DNA of 64,000 nucleotides from Zoogloea sp021286885. GTDB lineage: Bacteria; Pseudomonadota; Gammaproteobacteria; Burkholderiales; Rhodocyclaceae. The notes beneath the pieces were generated by a model that was not told where the DNA came from, did not search any database, and saw nothing but the letters and a program-made list of their open reading frames with translations. Of this stretch, positions 44,243 through 53,453 are shown piece after piece; the first letter of the stretch is position 1; each line of letters starts with the position of its first letter. The position numbers were made by a program, and so were the translations under genes. Where the stretch lies: NCBI RefSeq assembly GCF_041915215.1, contig NZ_JAYSBV010000007.1; one strand, given 5' to 3'.

Positions 44243-45703
44243 ATGTCAGATCAATCCACGCCGCAGGGCGGCGCCGCCAAGGCCTGGTCGGGCCGCTTCT
44301 CCGAACCCGTTTCCGACCTGGTCAAGCGCTATACCGCCAGCGTGTTCTTCGACAACCGGATGGCCAGCCAGGACATCCGGGGCTCCCTCGCCCACGCCCG
44401 CATGCTGGCCCGCCAGGGCATCATCAGCGCCCAGGATCTGGCCGACATCGAACGGGGCATGGCCCAGATCGTCGGCGAAATCGAGCGCGGCGAGTTCAAC
44501 TGGAACCTGGACGACGAAGACGTCCACCTGAACATCGAGAAGCGCCTCACCGCCCTGGTGGGCGATGCGGGCAAGCGCCTGCACACCGGCCGCAGCCGTA
44601 ACGACCAGGTTGCCACCGACATCCGCCTGTGGCTGCGCGATGCAATCGACACCATCCTGGGCCTGATCACCGAATTCCAGCAGGCCGTGCTGGATCTGGC
44701 CGAGCACCACGCCGCCACCCCGCTGCCCGGCTTCACCCACCTCCAGGTGGCCCAGCCGGTGACCTTCGGCCACCACCTGATGGCCTACTTCGAGATGACC
44801 CGGCGCGATGCCGAGCGCTTTGCCGACTGCCGCAAGCGGGTGAACCGCCTGCCCCTGGGCTCCGCCGCCCTGGCCGGCACCACCTTCCCCATCGACCGGG
44901 AATTCGTGGCCGAGCAGCTGGGCTTTGATGAGGTCTGCTACAACTCCCTCGATGCCGTCTCCGACCGGGACTTTGCCATCGAGTTCTGCGCCGCCTCTTC
45001 GCTGCTGATAACCCACCTGTCGCGCCTGTCCGAAGAGCTGATCCTGTGGATGAGCCCCCGGGTCGGCTTCATCGACCTGGCTGACCGCTTCTGCACCGGC
45101 AGTTCCATCATGCCGCAAAAGAAGAACCCGGACGTGCCCGAACTGGTGCGCGGCAAGACCGGGCGGGTGAACGGCAGCCTGATCGCCCTCCTGACCCTGA
45201 TGAAGGGCCAGCCCCTGGCCTATAACAAGGACAACCAGGAAGACAAGGAACCCCTGTTCGACACGGCTGACACCATCATCGACACCCTGCGGATCTATGC
45301 CGACATGATGGGCAGCAAGGTGGATGAAGCCACGGGCGAACGCATCTTCAACGTGCGCGTGAAGCCGGCTGCCATGCTGGGCGCCCTCTCCCAGGGCTAC
45401 GCCACCGCCACCGATCTGGCCGACTACCTGGTCAAGCGCGGTCTGCCCTTCCGGGACGCCCACGAAGCCGTGGCCCTGGCGGTGCGTGCCGCCGAGCAGC
45501 GCGGTTGCGACCTGCCCCAGATCCCGCTGGACGAGCTGCGCGCCGCCATGGCCCACGTGCCCGGCGCCGTCGAGCGCATGGGCGACGATGTGTACAGCGT
45601 GCTGACCGTCGAAGGCTCCCTGGCCGCCCGCAATCACATCGGTGGCACCGCCCCCGAACAGGTGCGCGCAGCGATTGCCCGCGCCCGTCAGCGTCTAGCC
45701 TGA
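44243..45703 (+). CDS. argH: Argininosuccinate lyase
   Basis: A 486-aa fumarase-superfamily enzyme producing arginine and fumarate, the last step of arginine synthesis. Family blocks are KAWSGRF, DEDVHLNIE, HTGRSRNDQVATD, PGFTHLQVAQPVTFGHH and the signature loop GSSIMPQKKNPD with the catalytic Ser. ATG 44243 is the first ATG with the family N-terminus; a longer frame from 44183 is not needed. A TATACT box at 44151-44156 may be its -10. The kinase-cNMP gene follows after 11 bp and may be co-transcribed. Confidence 0.97.
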   Translation: MSDQSTPQGGAAKAWSGRFSEPVSDLVKRYTASVFFDNRMASQDIRGSLAHARMLARQGIISAQDLADIERGMAQIVGEIERGEFNWNLDDEDVHLNIEKRLTALVGDAGKRLHTGRSRNDQVATDIRLWLRDAIDTILGLITEFQQAVLDLAEHHAATPLPGFTHLQVAQPVTFGHHLMAYFEMTRRDAERFADCRKRVNRLPLGSAALAGTTFPIDREFVAEQLGFDEVCYNSLDAVSDRDFAIEFCAASSLLITHLSRLSEELILWMSPRVGFIDLADRFCTGSSIMPQKKNPDVPELVRGKTGRVNGSLIALLTLMKGQPLAYNKDNQEDKEPLFDTADTIIDTLRIYADMMGSKVDEATGERIFNVRVKPAAMLGALSQGYATATDLADYLVKRGLPFRDAHEAVALAVRAAEQRGCDLPQIPLDELRAAMAHVPGAVERMGDDVYSVLTVEGSLAARNHIGGTAPEQVRAAIARARQRLA

Positions 45704-45714
45704 GGAGGCATCCC

Positions 45715-46989
45715 ATGGAAAGGATCGGCAAGTACGAGATCATCCGGCAACTGGGCGAAGGTTCCACGAGCTCCGTTTATCTTGGCTTCGATCCTTTCGC
45801 CCAGCGGGAGGTGGCCATCAAGCACCTGCATCGGGACAGCTTCAGGCAGTCCGAAAAGGCCGGCTTGTACCACCAGCTCATGCTCAACGAGGCGGCCCTG
45901 GCGGGTCGCCTCGAACACCCCCACATCGCCCGCATCCACGATGCGGTGATTGAGGACGGGGACGCCTACGTGGTGATGGAATACGTCGCCGGGGGCACCC
46001 TGGAACCCTACACCCAGCCAGACAATCTGCTCGCCTTCGAGCGTCTGGTGGAAATCATCTTCAAATGCACCCGGGCCCTGGATTATGCCTTCCATCAGGG
46101 CGTGATCCACCGGGACATCAAGCCCGCCAACATCCTGCTGACCTCGCCCAAGGGGCAGGACATCAAGATTTCAGACTTTGGCGCGGCCCTGTTCACCGCC
46201 ACCGAAACCACCCAGCTGTGCGGCATCGGCTCCCCGGCCTACATGTCGCCGGAGCAGGTACGCGAGCAGCCCCTCGACCAGCGCACCGACATCTACTCCC
46301 TGGGCGTGGTGATGTACCAGCTGCTCACCGGCCACCTGCCCTTCGAGGCCGACAGCAACGTGAACATGCTGTACCAGATCGCCCACCACGAGCCGCCGCC
46401 CCCCAGCAGCCTGCGCCCGGAGATTCCCCCGGAGCTGGACGCCATCGTGCTCAAGGCGATGCGCAAAAATGCCCGGGAACGCTACGCCAACTGGGCGGAG
46501 TTCTCCCACGATCTGGCCCAAGCCTATCGGCATCACAACCTGGACCAAAGCGTGCAGCCCGAGAGCGCCAAATTCGAGCGCCTGCGCAGCTTCCGCTTTT
46601 TCAGGGAGTTCAGCGATGTGGAAATCTGGGAAGTGGTGCGCTTTGGTGAATGGCGCCAGGTGCCGGCCAACACCTTTGTGATGCGCGAGGGCGACACGGG
46701 CGACCATTTCTGCGTGGTGATCGAAGGCGAGCTGCAGATCCTCAAGAACGAGCATCTGCTGGGCAGCCTGAAAAGCGGTGATTGCTTTGGCGAAATGGCC
46801 CTGTTCTCCACGGGCCGGGGGGCGCGTACCGCATCGGTGCGCACCCTGACCGAGAGCCGGGTGATGATCGTACGCACCACCAGCCTGCTACGGGCCTCCA
46901 GCCTGTGCCAGAAGCACTTCTACAAAGGTTTTCTGGAAGTGCTGGTTGCGCGCCTGGACGTGGCCAACACGCGCATTTCCAACCTGTAA
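45715..46989 (+). CDS. Hanks-type Ser/Thr protein kinase fused to a cyclic nucleotide-binding domain
   Basis: A 424-aa soluble protein. Residues 6-270 are a complete kinase: Gly loop GEGSTSSV (14-21), Lys 36 in VAIK, catalytic HRDIKPAN (132-139), DFG (154-156) and SPAYMSPEQ. Residues about 285-410 are a CRP-type cyclic nucleotide-binding domain with the phosphate cassette FGEMAL ... RTASV intact. No membrane span is present, unlike most bacterial PASTA kinases. Binding of cAMP or cGMP might gate the kinase, as in eukaryotic PKG (inference). GAGGAGG precedes ATG 45715. Confidence 0.92.
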   Translation: MERIGKYEIIRQLGEGSTSSVYLGFDPFAQREVAIKHLHRDSFRQSEKAGLYHQLMLNEAALAGRLEHPHIARIHDAVIEDGDAYVVMEYVAGGTLEPYTQPDNLLAFERLVEIIFKCTRALDYAFHQGVIHRDIKPANILLTSPKGQDIKISDFGAALFTATETTQLCGIGSPAYMSPEQVREQPLDQRTDIYSLGVVMYQLLTGHLPFEADSNVNMLYQIAHHEPPPPSSLRPEIPPELDAIVLKAMRKNARERYANWAEFSHDLAQAYRHHNLDQSVQPESAKFERLRSFRFFREFSDVEIWEVVRFGEWRQVPANTFVMREGDTGDHFCVVIEGELQILKNEHLLGSLKSGDCFGEMALFSTGRGARTASVRTLTESRVMIVRTTSLLRASSLCQKHFYKGFLEVLVARLDVANTRISNL

Positions 46990-47026
46990 CACCAAAAAAC
47001 CAGCAAAACCCGAAAAATCTGCTGCG

Positions 47027-47128
47027 TCAGAACAAATCGCCGCCAAAAACCTCCTTGAAGCAGGCATCTTCCGGTGCCAGGGCGGGTTCAGGGGCAACGA
47101 TGAAGGCGTTCAGATCGTTCAGACTCAT
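47027..47128 (-). CDS. 33-aa peptide of unknown function with its own promoter
   Basis: A 33-codon gene starting MSLNDLNAF and ending FKEVFGGDLF, with Pro/Ala-rich middle and one Cys. Support is unusually good for its size: AAAGGAG lies seven bases before ATG 47128, and a sigma-70 promoter lies further upstream (47216-47245). Third codon positions are GC-rich like neighbouring genes. It is acidic, has no signal peptide or membrane span, and no partner follows on the same strand for over 2.8 kb. I do not recognise the family; a modified-peptide precursor or a regulatory microprotein are options. Confidence 0.68.
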   Translation of the reverse strand: MSLNDLNAFIVAPEPALAPEDACFKEVFGGDLF

Positions 47129-47215
47129 GGTGAAGCTCCTTTTTGTAGGTATGTGTGTTGGTGTGTCGAAACCTGCCCAGACCAGCGAAGGGAGTTGCCA
47201 GCGGGGCATGAGCCC

Positions 47216-47245
47216 ACTATAGGCCTTCATGCTGCGCTGCAGCAA
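47216..47245 (-). promoter_or_regulatory. Sigma-70 promoter of the 33-aa peptide gene
   Basis: Minus strand: TTGCTG (-35, 47240-47245), 18 bases, TATAGT (-10, 47216-47221). It gives a leader of about 80 nt to ATG 47128. No other minus-strand gene lies in the interval. Confidence 0.6.
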
Positions 47246-47357
47246 ATCGCTATTTTTGATCCAGCACATCAAGTTTTTTGATTCGCTCGGCTAAGCTGCC
47301 CCTCCGAATGCGGGCTCCGGAGCTACCACCTCCGGGCCAGCCCTACAAAAAATGGGG

Positions 47358-47366
47358 TGATATAAT
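47358..47366 (+). promoter_or_regulatory. Extended -10 promoter of hemA
   Basis: TGATATAAT, an extended -10 (TGn followed by a consensus TATAAT at 47361-47366). No good -35 is present, as is common for extended -10 promoters. The start would be near 47373, 30 nt before the hemA ATG. Confidence 0.7.
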
Positions 47367-47402
47367 CGCCGCCTGACAAAATCTGCCACTCCCCGGCGTT
47401 CC

Positions 47403-48659
47403 ATGCAGCTGTTTGCCCTCGGCCTCAATCACCACACCGCGCCCCTCGCCATCCGCGAGCAGGTCGCCTTTCGTCCCGAGCGTCTGGTGGAAGCCCTGGC
47501 CAACTTCGTGCGGGTCAAGCCAGTCAAGGAAGCGGCCATCCTGTCCACCTGTAACCGGACAGAGCTGTATTTCGCCACCCGCGACCCCCACCACGCCGCC
47601 GATTGGTTCGCGGAATATCACCGGGTCGCCCTGGGCGAGTTGTCACCCTACCTCTACACCTACCCCCAGCGGGACGCGATCCGGCATGTGTTTCGGGTCG
47701 CCAGCGGGCTGGACTCCATGGTGCTCGGAGAACCCCAGATCCTGGGGCAGATGAAAGACGCGGTGCGCCAGGCCGAAGAAGCCGGCACCCTGGGCGTCAC
47801 CATGCACAAGCTCTTCCAGCGCACCTTCTCGGTGGCCAAGGAAGTGCGCTCCACCACCGCGATTGGCGCCAACATCGTCTCCATGGCCGCCGCTGCGGTG
47901 CATCTGTCTGAACGCATCTTTGAAAGCGTGCGCGAACAGCGTGTGCTGTTCATCGGCGCAGGCGAGATGATCGAACTGTGCGCCGCCCACTTCAACGGCG
48001 AGAAGCCCCGCCGCCTCACCATCGCCAACCGCACCCTGAGCCGGGCCGAAGCCCTGGCCGAGCGCTTTGGCGGCGATGTGCTGCGCCTCGATCAGGTGGC
48101 CGAAGCCCTGCCCCACTACGACATCGTGGTGTCCTGCACGGGCAGCCCCCTGCCGGTACTGGGCCTGGGCGCGGTCGAACGGGCCCTCAAGGCGCGGCGT
48201 CACCGCCCCATGGTCATGGTGGATCTGGCCGTACCCCGGGACATCGAAGCCGAAGTCGCGGGGCTGGACGACGTGTTTCTGTACACCGTCGATGATCTGG
48301 CCCAGGTGGTGGCTTCCGGCATGGAATCCCGCCAGGCGGCCGTCATTGAGGCCGAAAACATCATCAACGAGCGGGTGGATGGTTTCATCCACTGGCTCGA
48401 CAGCCGGGGCGCCGTGCCCACCATCCGGGCCCTGCGCCAGCACGCCGAGCAACTGCGCCAAGCCGAGCTGGAGCGGGCCCTGCGCCTCATGGCCAAGGGC
48501 GAAGACCCCCACAAGGTGCTCGAAGCCCTGAGCCAGGGGCTCACCAACAAACTCATCCACGGCCCGACCCGCTTCCTCAACGAAGCCGAGGGCGCGCATC
48601 TGGGCGACTCGATTGATCTGGTCGGGCGCCTGTTCAACCTTCACCCTGACGAGCGCTAG
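47403..48659 (+). CDS. hemA: Glutamyl-tRNA reductase
   Basis: A 418-aa enzyme reducing Glu-tRNA(Glu) to glutamate-1-semialdehyde, the first step of C5-pathway tetrapyrrole synthesis. The catalytic Cys is in LSTCNRTELY, the NADPH domain begins VLFIGAGEMIELCA, and the C-terminal dimerisation helix follows. It leads a probable hemA-prfA-prmC operon, the same order as in E. coli. Confidence 0.97.
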   Translation: MQLFALGLNHHTAPLAIREQVAFRPERLVEALANFVRVKPVKEAAILSTCNRTELYFATRDPHHAADWFAEYHRVALGELSPYLYTYPQRDAIRHVFRVASGLDSMVLGEPQILGQMKDAVRQAEEAGTLGVTMHKLFQRTFSVAKEVRSTTAIGANIVSMAAAAVHLSERIFESVREQRVLFIGAGEMIELCAAHFNGEKPRRLTIANRTLSRAEALAERFGGDVLRLDQVAEALPHYDIVVSCTGSPLPVLGLGAVERALKARRHRPMVMVDLAVPRDIEAEVAGLDDVFLYTVDDLAQVVASGMESRQAAVIEAENIINERVDGFIHWLDSRGAVPTIRALRQHAEQLRQAELERALRLMAKGEDPHKVLEALSQGLTNKLIHGPTRFLNEAEGAHLGDSIDLVGRLFNLHPDER

Positions 48660-48709
48660 CCCCCCGGGCCAGCCTTGTAACCGCGCCCCCTGCGGGGTGC
48701 GCCCATGCC

Positions 48710-49795
48710 ATGAAACAACGTATCCGCGACAAGCTGGAAAACCTGGTGGATCGTCTTCAAGAGCTGGATCGCCTGCTCGCCACCAGCGAAGCCACCAGCG
48801 ACATGGACAACTTCCGCAAGCTCACCCGCGAACACGCCGAAATCGGCCCGGTGGTGAGCCTCTACCAGCAGTTCCGCCAGGCCGAGGCCGACGAGGCCAC
48901 CGCCCGGGAGATGCTGGCCGACCCGGAAATGAAGGAGCTGGCCCAGGCCGAGCTGGAATCCGCCCAGGCCCTCCAGGCCGATGTGGAACATCAGCTCCAG
49001 ACCGCCCTGCTCCCCAAAGACCCCAACGACGAGCGCAACCTCTTCCTCGAAATCCGCGCCGGCACAGGCGGCGATGAGGCCGCCCTATTTGCCGGCGACC
49101 TGCTGCGCATGTACACCCGTTTTGCCGAGCGCCAGCGCTGGCAGGTGGAAACCATCTCGGCGAGCGAATCCGAGCTGGGCGGCTACAAGGAAGTCATCGT
49201 CCGGATCAACGGCGCAGGGGCCTACTCGCGCCTCAAGTTTGAATCCGGCGGACACCGGGTCCAGCGGGTGCCGGCCACCGAAACCCAGGGCCGCATCCAC
49301 ACCTCCGCGTGCACCGTGGCGGTGATGCCGGAAGCCGATGAGGTGAGCGACGTGGAACTCAACCCCGCCGATCTGCGCATCGACACCTTCCGCGCCTCCG
49401 GGGCGGGGGGCCAGCACATCAACAAGACCGACTCGGCGGTGCGCATCACCCACATTCCCACCGGGATCGTGGCCGAATGCCAGGACGGGCGCTCCCAGCA
49501 CCAGAACAAGGCCTCCGCCCTGCGAGTGCTGGCCGCCCGGATCAAGGACATTCAGGTACGCGAGCAGCAGGCCAAGGAGGCCGCCACCCGCAAGAGCCTG
49601 GTGGGCAGCGGCGACCGCTCCGAGCGCATCCGCACCTACAACTACCCCCAAGGGCGGATCACCGACCATCGCATCAACCTGACCCTCTACAAGCTGGACG
49701 CAGTGATGCAGGGCGATCTGGACGAAGTGCTGGCCGCCCTCACCGCCGAACACCAGGCCGAACAGCTGGCGGCCCTGGCCGAAGAAGGGCTCTGA
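48710..49795 (+). CDS. prfA: Peptide chain release factor 1
   Basis: A 361-aa class I release factor for UAA and UAG. The catalytic GGQ lies in GAGGQHINK, with the glutamine methylated by PrmC. The stop-codon recognition domain is seen in GGHRVQRVPATETQGRIHTS, where PAT replaces the PxT of the family in the usual way. It starts 50 bp after hemA and overlaps prmC (TGATG at 49793-49797). Confidence 0.97.
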   Translation: MKQRIRDKLENLVDRLQELDRLLATSEATSDMDNFRKLTREHAEIGPVVSLYQQFRQAEADEATAREMLADPEMKELAQAELESAQALQADVEHQLQTALLPKDPNDERNLFLEIRAGTGGDEAALFAGDLLRMYTRFAERQRWQVETISASESELGGYKEVIVRINGAGAYSRLKFESGGHRVQRVPATETQGRIHTSACTVAVMPEADEVSDVELNPADLRIDTFRASGAGGQHINKTDSAVRITHIPTGIVAECQDGRSQHQNKASALRVLAARIKDIQVREQQAKEAATRKSLVGSGDRSERIRTYNYPQGRITDHRINLTLYKLDAVMQGDLDEVLAALTAEHQAEQLAALAEEGL

Positions 49796-50622
49796 TGGTG
49801 CTGCCCACCACCCTGGGCGCCGCCCAGCAACTGGCCCGGGGCAGGATTCCGGCCAGCGAGGCGCGCATGCTGCTGTGTCACTTGCTGGGCTGCGGCGCCG
49901 CCCAGATCAGCGCCTACCCGGAACGCCCCCTGACGGAAGCCCTCGCCCAGAACTTTGTGGAACTGCTGGCACGCCGGATTGCCGGCGAGCCCATGGCTTA
50001 TCTGCTGGGGGTGCGGGAGTTTTACGGGCGGGATTTCGCGGTTGGGCCCGCCGTGCTGATTCCCCGCCCCGATACTGAACTCATCATCGAACTGGCCCTC
50101 GAACTGCTGGGCCGGGACACCCGGGCCCCTATTCTCGACCTGGGCACCGGCAGCGGTGCCCTGGCTGTGACCCTGGCTCTGGAGCTGCCCACCAGCCAGG
50201 TGATGGCCGTGGATTTTTCAGCGGCAGCGCTGGATGTGGCCCGCCACAACGGCGAGCGTCTGGGCGCCCGGGTGGCCTGGCGGGAATCCGACTGGTTTAC
50301 TGGCGTGGATGCCACAGGCTTCGGGCTGATTGTCAGCAATCCGCCCTACATTGCCGAAGGCGACCCCCACCTGAGCCAGGGCGATCTGCGCTTTGAGCCG
50401 CCCACCGCCCTGGCCTCCGGCCCGGACGGGCTGGACGATCTGCGCCGCATCATCCACGCTGCGCCCGGCTTTTTGGCCGATGATGGCTGGCTGCTGCTGG
50501 AGCACGGTTATGACCAGGCGGGCTTGGTCCGTGACTTGCTTGATCAGGCAGGGTATCGGGACATCCGCTCCGCCCGGGATCTGGCGAGCATAGAACGCGT
50601 CACCCTGGGCCGCCGCCCTTGA
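49795..50622 (+). CDS. prmC: Release factor glutamine methyltransferase
   Basis: A 275-aa SAM-dependent methyltransferase that methylates the GGQ glutamine of RF1 and RF2. It has the SAM motif LDLGTGSGALAV and the catalytic NPPY in VSNPPYIAE. Coupling with prfA by a one-base overlap fits its role. The first in-frame ATG after the prfA stop was taken; a longer frame runs inside prfA. Confidence 0.95.
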   Translation: MVLPTTLGAAQQLARGRIPASEARMLLCHLLGCGAAQISAYPERPLTEALAQNFVELLARRIAGEPMAYLLGVREFYGRDFAVGPAVLIPRPDTELIIELALELLGRDTRAPILDLGTGSGALAVTLALELPTSQVMAVDFSAAALDVARHNGERLGARVAWRESDWFTGVDATGFGLIVSNPPYIAEGDPHLSQGDLRFEPPTALASGPDGLDDLRRIIHAAPGFLADDGWLLLEHGYDQAGLVRDLLDQAGYRDIRSARDLASIERVTLGRRP

Positions 50623-50647
50623 CGCGGAATAACAGGCGGCCTAGACT
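50619..50647 (+). promoter_or_regulatory. Sigma-70 promoter of grxD
   Basis: TTGACG (50619-50624), 17 bases, TAGACT (50642-50647). It starts within the last codons of prmC and gives a leader of about 50 nt before ATG 50705. Confidence 0.6.
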
Positions 50648-50704
50648 TTTCCGATAAAATTACTCAACAATTCAATCCGTATTTACGAGAGACAAGAGGC
50701 CACG

Positions 50705-51019
50705 ATGGACGTCCAAGCCACCATCCACGAACAAGTCACCACCCACCCGGTTGTTCTGTACATGAAGGGCACCCCCGCCATGCCCCGTTGCGGCTTCTCC
50801 GCGTCTGCCGTGCAAGTGCTGCGCGCCTGCGGCGTGAAGGAAGTGTTCGCCGTCGACGTGCTGGCCGATGAAGGCATCCGCCAGGGCATCAAGGAATACG
50901 CCAACTGGCCCACCATCCCCCAGCTCTACATCAAGGGCGAGTTTGTCGGCGGCTCTGACATCATGCGCGAGATGTACGAAAGCGGCGAACTGAAGCAGAT
51001 GCTGGCCGACGTGGTCTAA
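50705..51019 (+). CDS. grxD: Monothiol glutaredoxin Grx4
   Basis: A 104-aa monothiol glutaredoxin with the CGFS active site (MPRCGFSASAV), the cis-Pro TIPQLYIKGEF and GGSDIM glutathione motif. These proteins carry [2Fe-2S] clusters with glutathione and work with BolA-type partners in iron-sulfur delivery. It follows prmC but has its own promoter, and a strong terminator ends the unit. Confidence 0.96.
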   Translation: MDVQATIHEQVTTHPVVLYMKGTPAMPRCGFSASAVQVLRACGVKEVFAVDVLADEGIRQGIKEYANWPTIPQLYIKGEFVGGSDIMREMYESGELKQMLADVV

Positions 51020-51047
51020 GCATCTACGCAGCTTCGGCGTACGCAGC

Positions 51048-51085
51048 AAGCAGAAAGGCGATCCTCGGATCGCCTTTCTGCTTTT
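51048..51085 (+). terminator. Intrinsic terminator after grxD
   Basis: A 17-bp perfect stem (51048-51064 with 51067-51083) with a minimal loop, then a short T-run. Confidence 0.9.
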
Positions 51086-51121
51086 TGGGCGCCCACCTGC
51101 GCTCACATCGAAAAACCACCC

Positions 51122-51156
51122 AAAAAAGAAAAACCCCGGGCCGAAGCACCGGGGTT
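51122..51156 (-). terminator. Intrinsic terminator after actP
   Basis: Minus strand: 8-bp stem (51149-51156 with 51132-51139) around a nine-base loop, then a T-rich tract (complement of 51122-51133). A second hairpin (51163-51169 with 51183-51189) lies between it and the gene. Confidence 0.8.
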
Positions 51157-51234
51157 GAACCTGTCCGGGAACCGAGCGGAAACCCGGACAAGAGGTGACT
51201 TTTGATGTTGAACTGAGGCTTGAATCCCGCTCGC

Positions 51235-52980
51235 TTAGTGGCTGGAAGCGGAAGCTGCACCCAGACCGGTTTCGGAGCGGATCAGCTGGGCGGCGAAGGC
51301 GGCGCGCTCTTCTTCGGCGGCCTTACTGCGGTCCAGCAGGGAGAAGATCCAGATGCTCACAAAGCCGATGGTCATGGAGAACAGGGCCGGGGAGGTGTAG
51401 GGGAACCAGGCGGAACCCTTCGGGTTGCCGAGCACGGCTTCCCACACGGAGGGGGAGACCACGGTCAGCGCGACGGAGGAGATCAGACCCAGGAAGCCAC
51501 CGATCACCGCACCCTTGGTGGTGCAATCCTTCCACAGCACGCTCATGAAGAGCACCGGGAAGTTGGCGGAAGCGGCAATCGCGAAGGCCAGGGACACCAT
51601 GAAGGCGATGTTCTGCTTTTCGAAGGCGATCCCCAGAACCACGGCCACGATACCCAGCACGATGGTGGTGATGCGGGACACGCGCAGTTCGGAAGCGGAG
51701 TCGGCGTTGCCCTTCTTGAACACGGTGGCGTACAGGTCATGGGACACTGCGGACGCACCAGAGAGGGTCAGACCGGCCACCACGGCCAGGATGGTTGCGA
51801 AAGCCACGGCGGAGATGAAGCCGAGGAAGATGTTGCCACCGACGGCGTTGGCCAGGTGGATTGCAGCCATGTTGCCGCCACCCTTCAGGGCACCCTTGGC
51901 ATCCAAGAACTCGGGGTTAGTCAGCACAAAGCAGATGGCGCCAAAACCGATGATGAAGGTCAGGATGTAGAAGTAACCGATCCAGACGGTGGCCCAACCC
52001 ACGGACTTACGGGCTTCCTTGGCATCCGGCACGGTGAAGAAGCGCATCAGGATGTGGGGCAGACCGGCGGTACCGAACATCAGGGCCATACCGAAGGAGA
52101 TGGCGGAGATGGGATCCTTCACGAAGGTGCCCGGGGCCATGATGGAGTCACCCTTCTTGGCGGCCAGCACAGCGATATCCACGCCCTTGGTGGCGGCTTC
52201 TTCGATCAGCTTGGCGTCCTTGGCAGCCAGGGCGGTCTTGATTTCAACAGCCTTGGCAAACATGGCTTCGGGACTGAAACCAAACTTGACCAGCACCATG
52301 AAGGCCATGAAGGAAGCACCGGCGAGCAGCAGGCAAGCCTTGATGATCTGCACCCAGGTGGTGGCGGTCATGCCACCGAAGAGCACGTAGACCATCATCA
52401 GGGCGCCCACGATCACCACGGCCATCCAGTATTCCAGACCGAACAGCAGCTTGATCAGCTGACCGGCACCAACCATCTGGGCGATCAGGTAGAAGGCCAC
52501 CACCACCAGGGTACCGGAAGCAGCGAAGGCACGGATCGGGCCCTGTTGGAAGCGGTAACCGGCCACATCGGCAAAGGTGAATTTGCCCAGGTTGCGCAGG
52601 CGCTCGGCCATCAGGAAGGTGATCACCGGCCAGCCCACCAGGAAGCCGATGGAGAAGATCAGACCATCGTAACCGTTGGCCATCACAGCGGCGGAAATAC
52701 CCAGGAAGGAAGCGGCAGACATGTAGTCACCGGCAATCGCCAGGCCGTTCTGGAAGCCGCTGATGCCACCACCAGCCGTGTAGAAGTCAGCCGCAGACTT
52801 GGTCTGGGAAGCCGCCCACTTGGTGATGAACATGGTGCCGGCCACGAAAATGCCGAACATGATGATGGCAGTCCAGTTGGTGGCCTGCTTTTCAGCCTGC
52901 CCCAGGTCGGCACCGGCAGCCAGCACGGCACCGGAAGCCAAGACGGCCAGCAGGCCGAGAATCAGCTTAGAGGAACGCAT
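51235..52980 (-). CDS. actP: Cation/acetate symporter ActP
   Basis: A 581-aa sodium:solute symporter family protein for acetate and other short carboxylates. It has an N-terminal signal-like segment (LILGLLAVLASGAVLA), about 13 hydrophobic spans and the SSS blocks GLAIAGDYMSAASFLG and GGMTATTWVQ. A soluble insertion of about 55 residues, EMFAKAVEIKTALAAKDAKL onward (near 245-300), is a known feature of betaproteobacterial ActP. ATG 52980 overlaps the yjcH stop as TGATG. Confidence 0.94.
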   Translation of the reverse strand: MRSSKLILGLLAVLASGAVLAAGADLGQAEKQATNWTAIIMFGIFVAGTMFITKWAASQTKSAADFYTAGGGISGFQNGLAIAGDYMSAASFLGISAAVMANGYDGLIFSIGFLVGWPVITFLMAERLRNLGKFTFADVAGYRFQQGPIRAFAASGTLVVVAFYLIAQMVGAGQLIKLLFGLEYWMAVVIVGALMMVYVLFGGMTATTWVQIIKACLLLAGASFMAFMVLVKFGFSPEAMFAKAVEIKTALAAKDAKLIEEAATKGVDIAVLAAKKGDSIMAPGTFVKDPISAISFGMALMFGTAGLPHILMRFFTVPDAKEARKSVGWATVWIGYFYILTFIIGFGAICFVLTNPEFLDAKGALKGGGNMAAIHLANAVGGNIFLGFISAVAFATILAVVAGLTLSGASAVSHDLYATVFKKGNADSASELRVSRITTIVLGIVAVVLGIAFEKQNIAFMVSLAFAIAASANFPVLFMSVLWKDCTTKGAVIGGFLGLISSVALTVVSPSVWEAVLGNPKGSAWFPYTSPALFSMTIGFVSIWIFSLLDRSKAAEEERAAFAAQLIRSETGLGAASASSH

Positions 52981-53288
52981 CACTTGGTGGCCTCCTTGAT
53001 AACTTGCTCTTTCAGGGCGTCGAACTCGGTGTTGGCACGACGGATGTAGATGCCGGTAATCAGCACGGTGAACAGGATCACCCCGAGACCGAGGGGAATC
53101 CCGACGGACGTGACGCCCGCACCCAGCTTCTGAGCGAGGAACTCCTTGTTGAAGGCAATCAGCGTGATATAGCCGTAATACACCACCAGCATCAGAATAG
53201 TCATGATCCAGCCGTATGCATTACGCTTTGAAACCAGCTCCTGATACTTCGGGTTGGCCCGGATGCGATCTCCCAGGTCGTCTTTCAT
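52980..53288 (-). CDS. yjcH: DUF485 membrane protein YjcH
   Basis: A 102-aa inner-membrane protein with two hydrophobic spans (WIMTILMLVVYYGYITLIAF; IPLGLGVILFTVLITGIYI) and a charged C-terminus. DUF485 proteins occur with ActP and are thought to be accessory subunits. AAAGGAGGAG precedes the ATG. It leads the yjcH-actP operon; the promoter is not clear from the sequence. Confidence 0.93.
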   Translation of the reverse strand: MKDDLGDRIRANPKYQELVSKRNAYGWIMTILMLVVYYGYITLIAFNKEFLAQKLGAGVTSVGIPLGLGVILFTVLITGIYIRRANTEFDALKEQVIKEATK

Positions 53289-53453
53289 GTTTCTCCTCCT
53301 TTTTTGAATGTCCTCTTTAAAAGTAGAGAAAACTTTTATGAGGGTATAAACAAGTTACCGGGTATCCCTTACGGTGAACTTACGCACACGTCAGCTTTGC
53401 AGTGTTGCAAGCCTGGACACTCAAAGAATCGTTTGAAACAGACGTACAAAAAC

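Noticed and set aside
47027..47272. Longer 81-codon version of the peptide gene
   Set aside because: The upstream part lies across the predicted promoter -10 and has no ribosome site; the ATG at 47128 has an ideal one.
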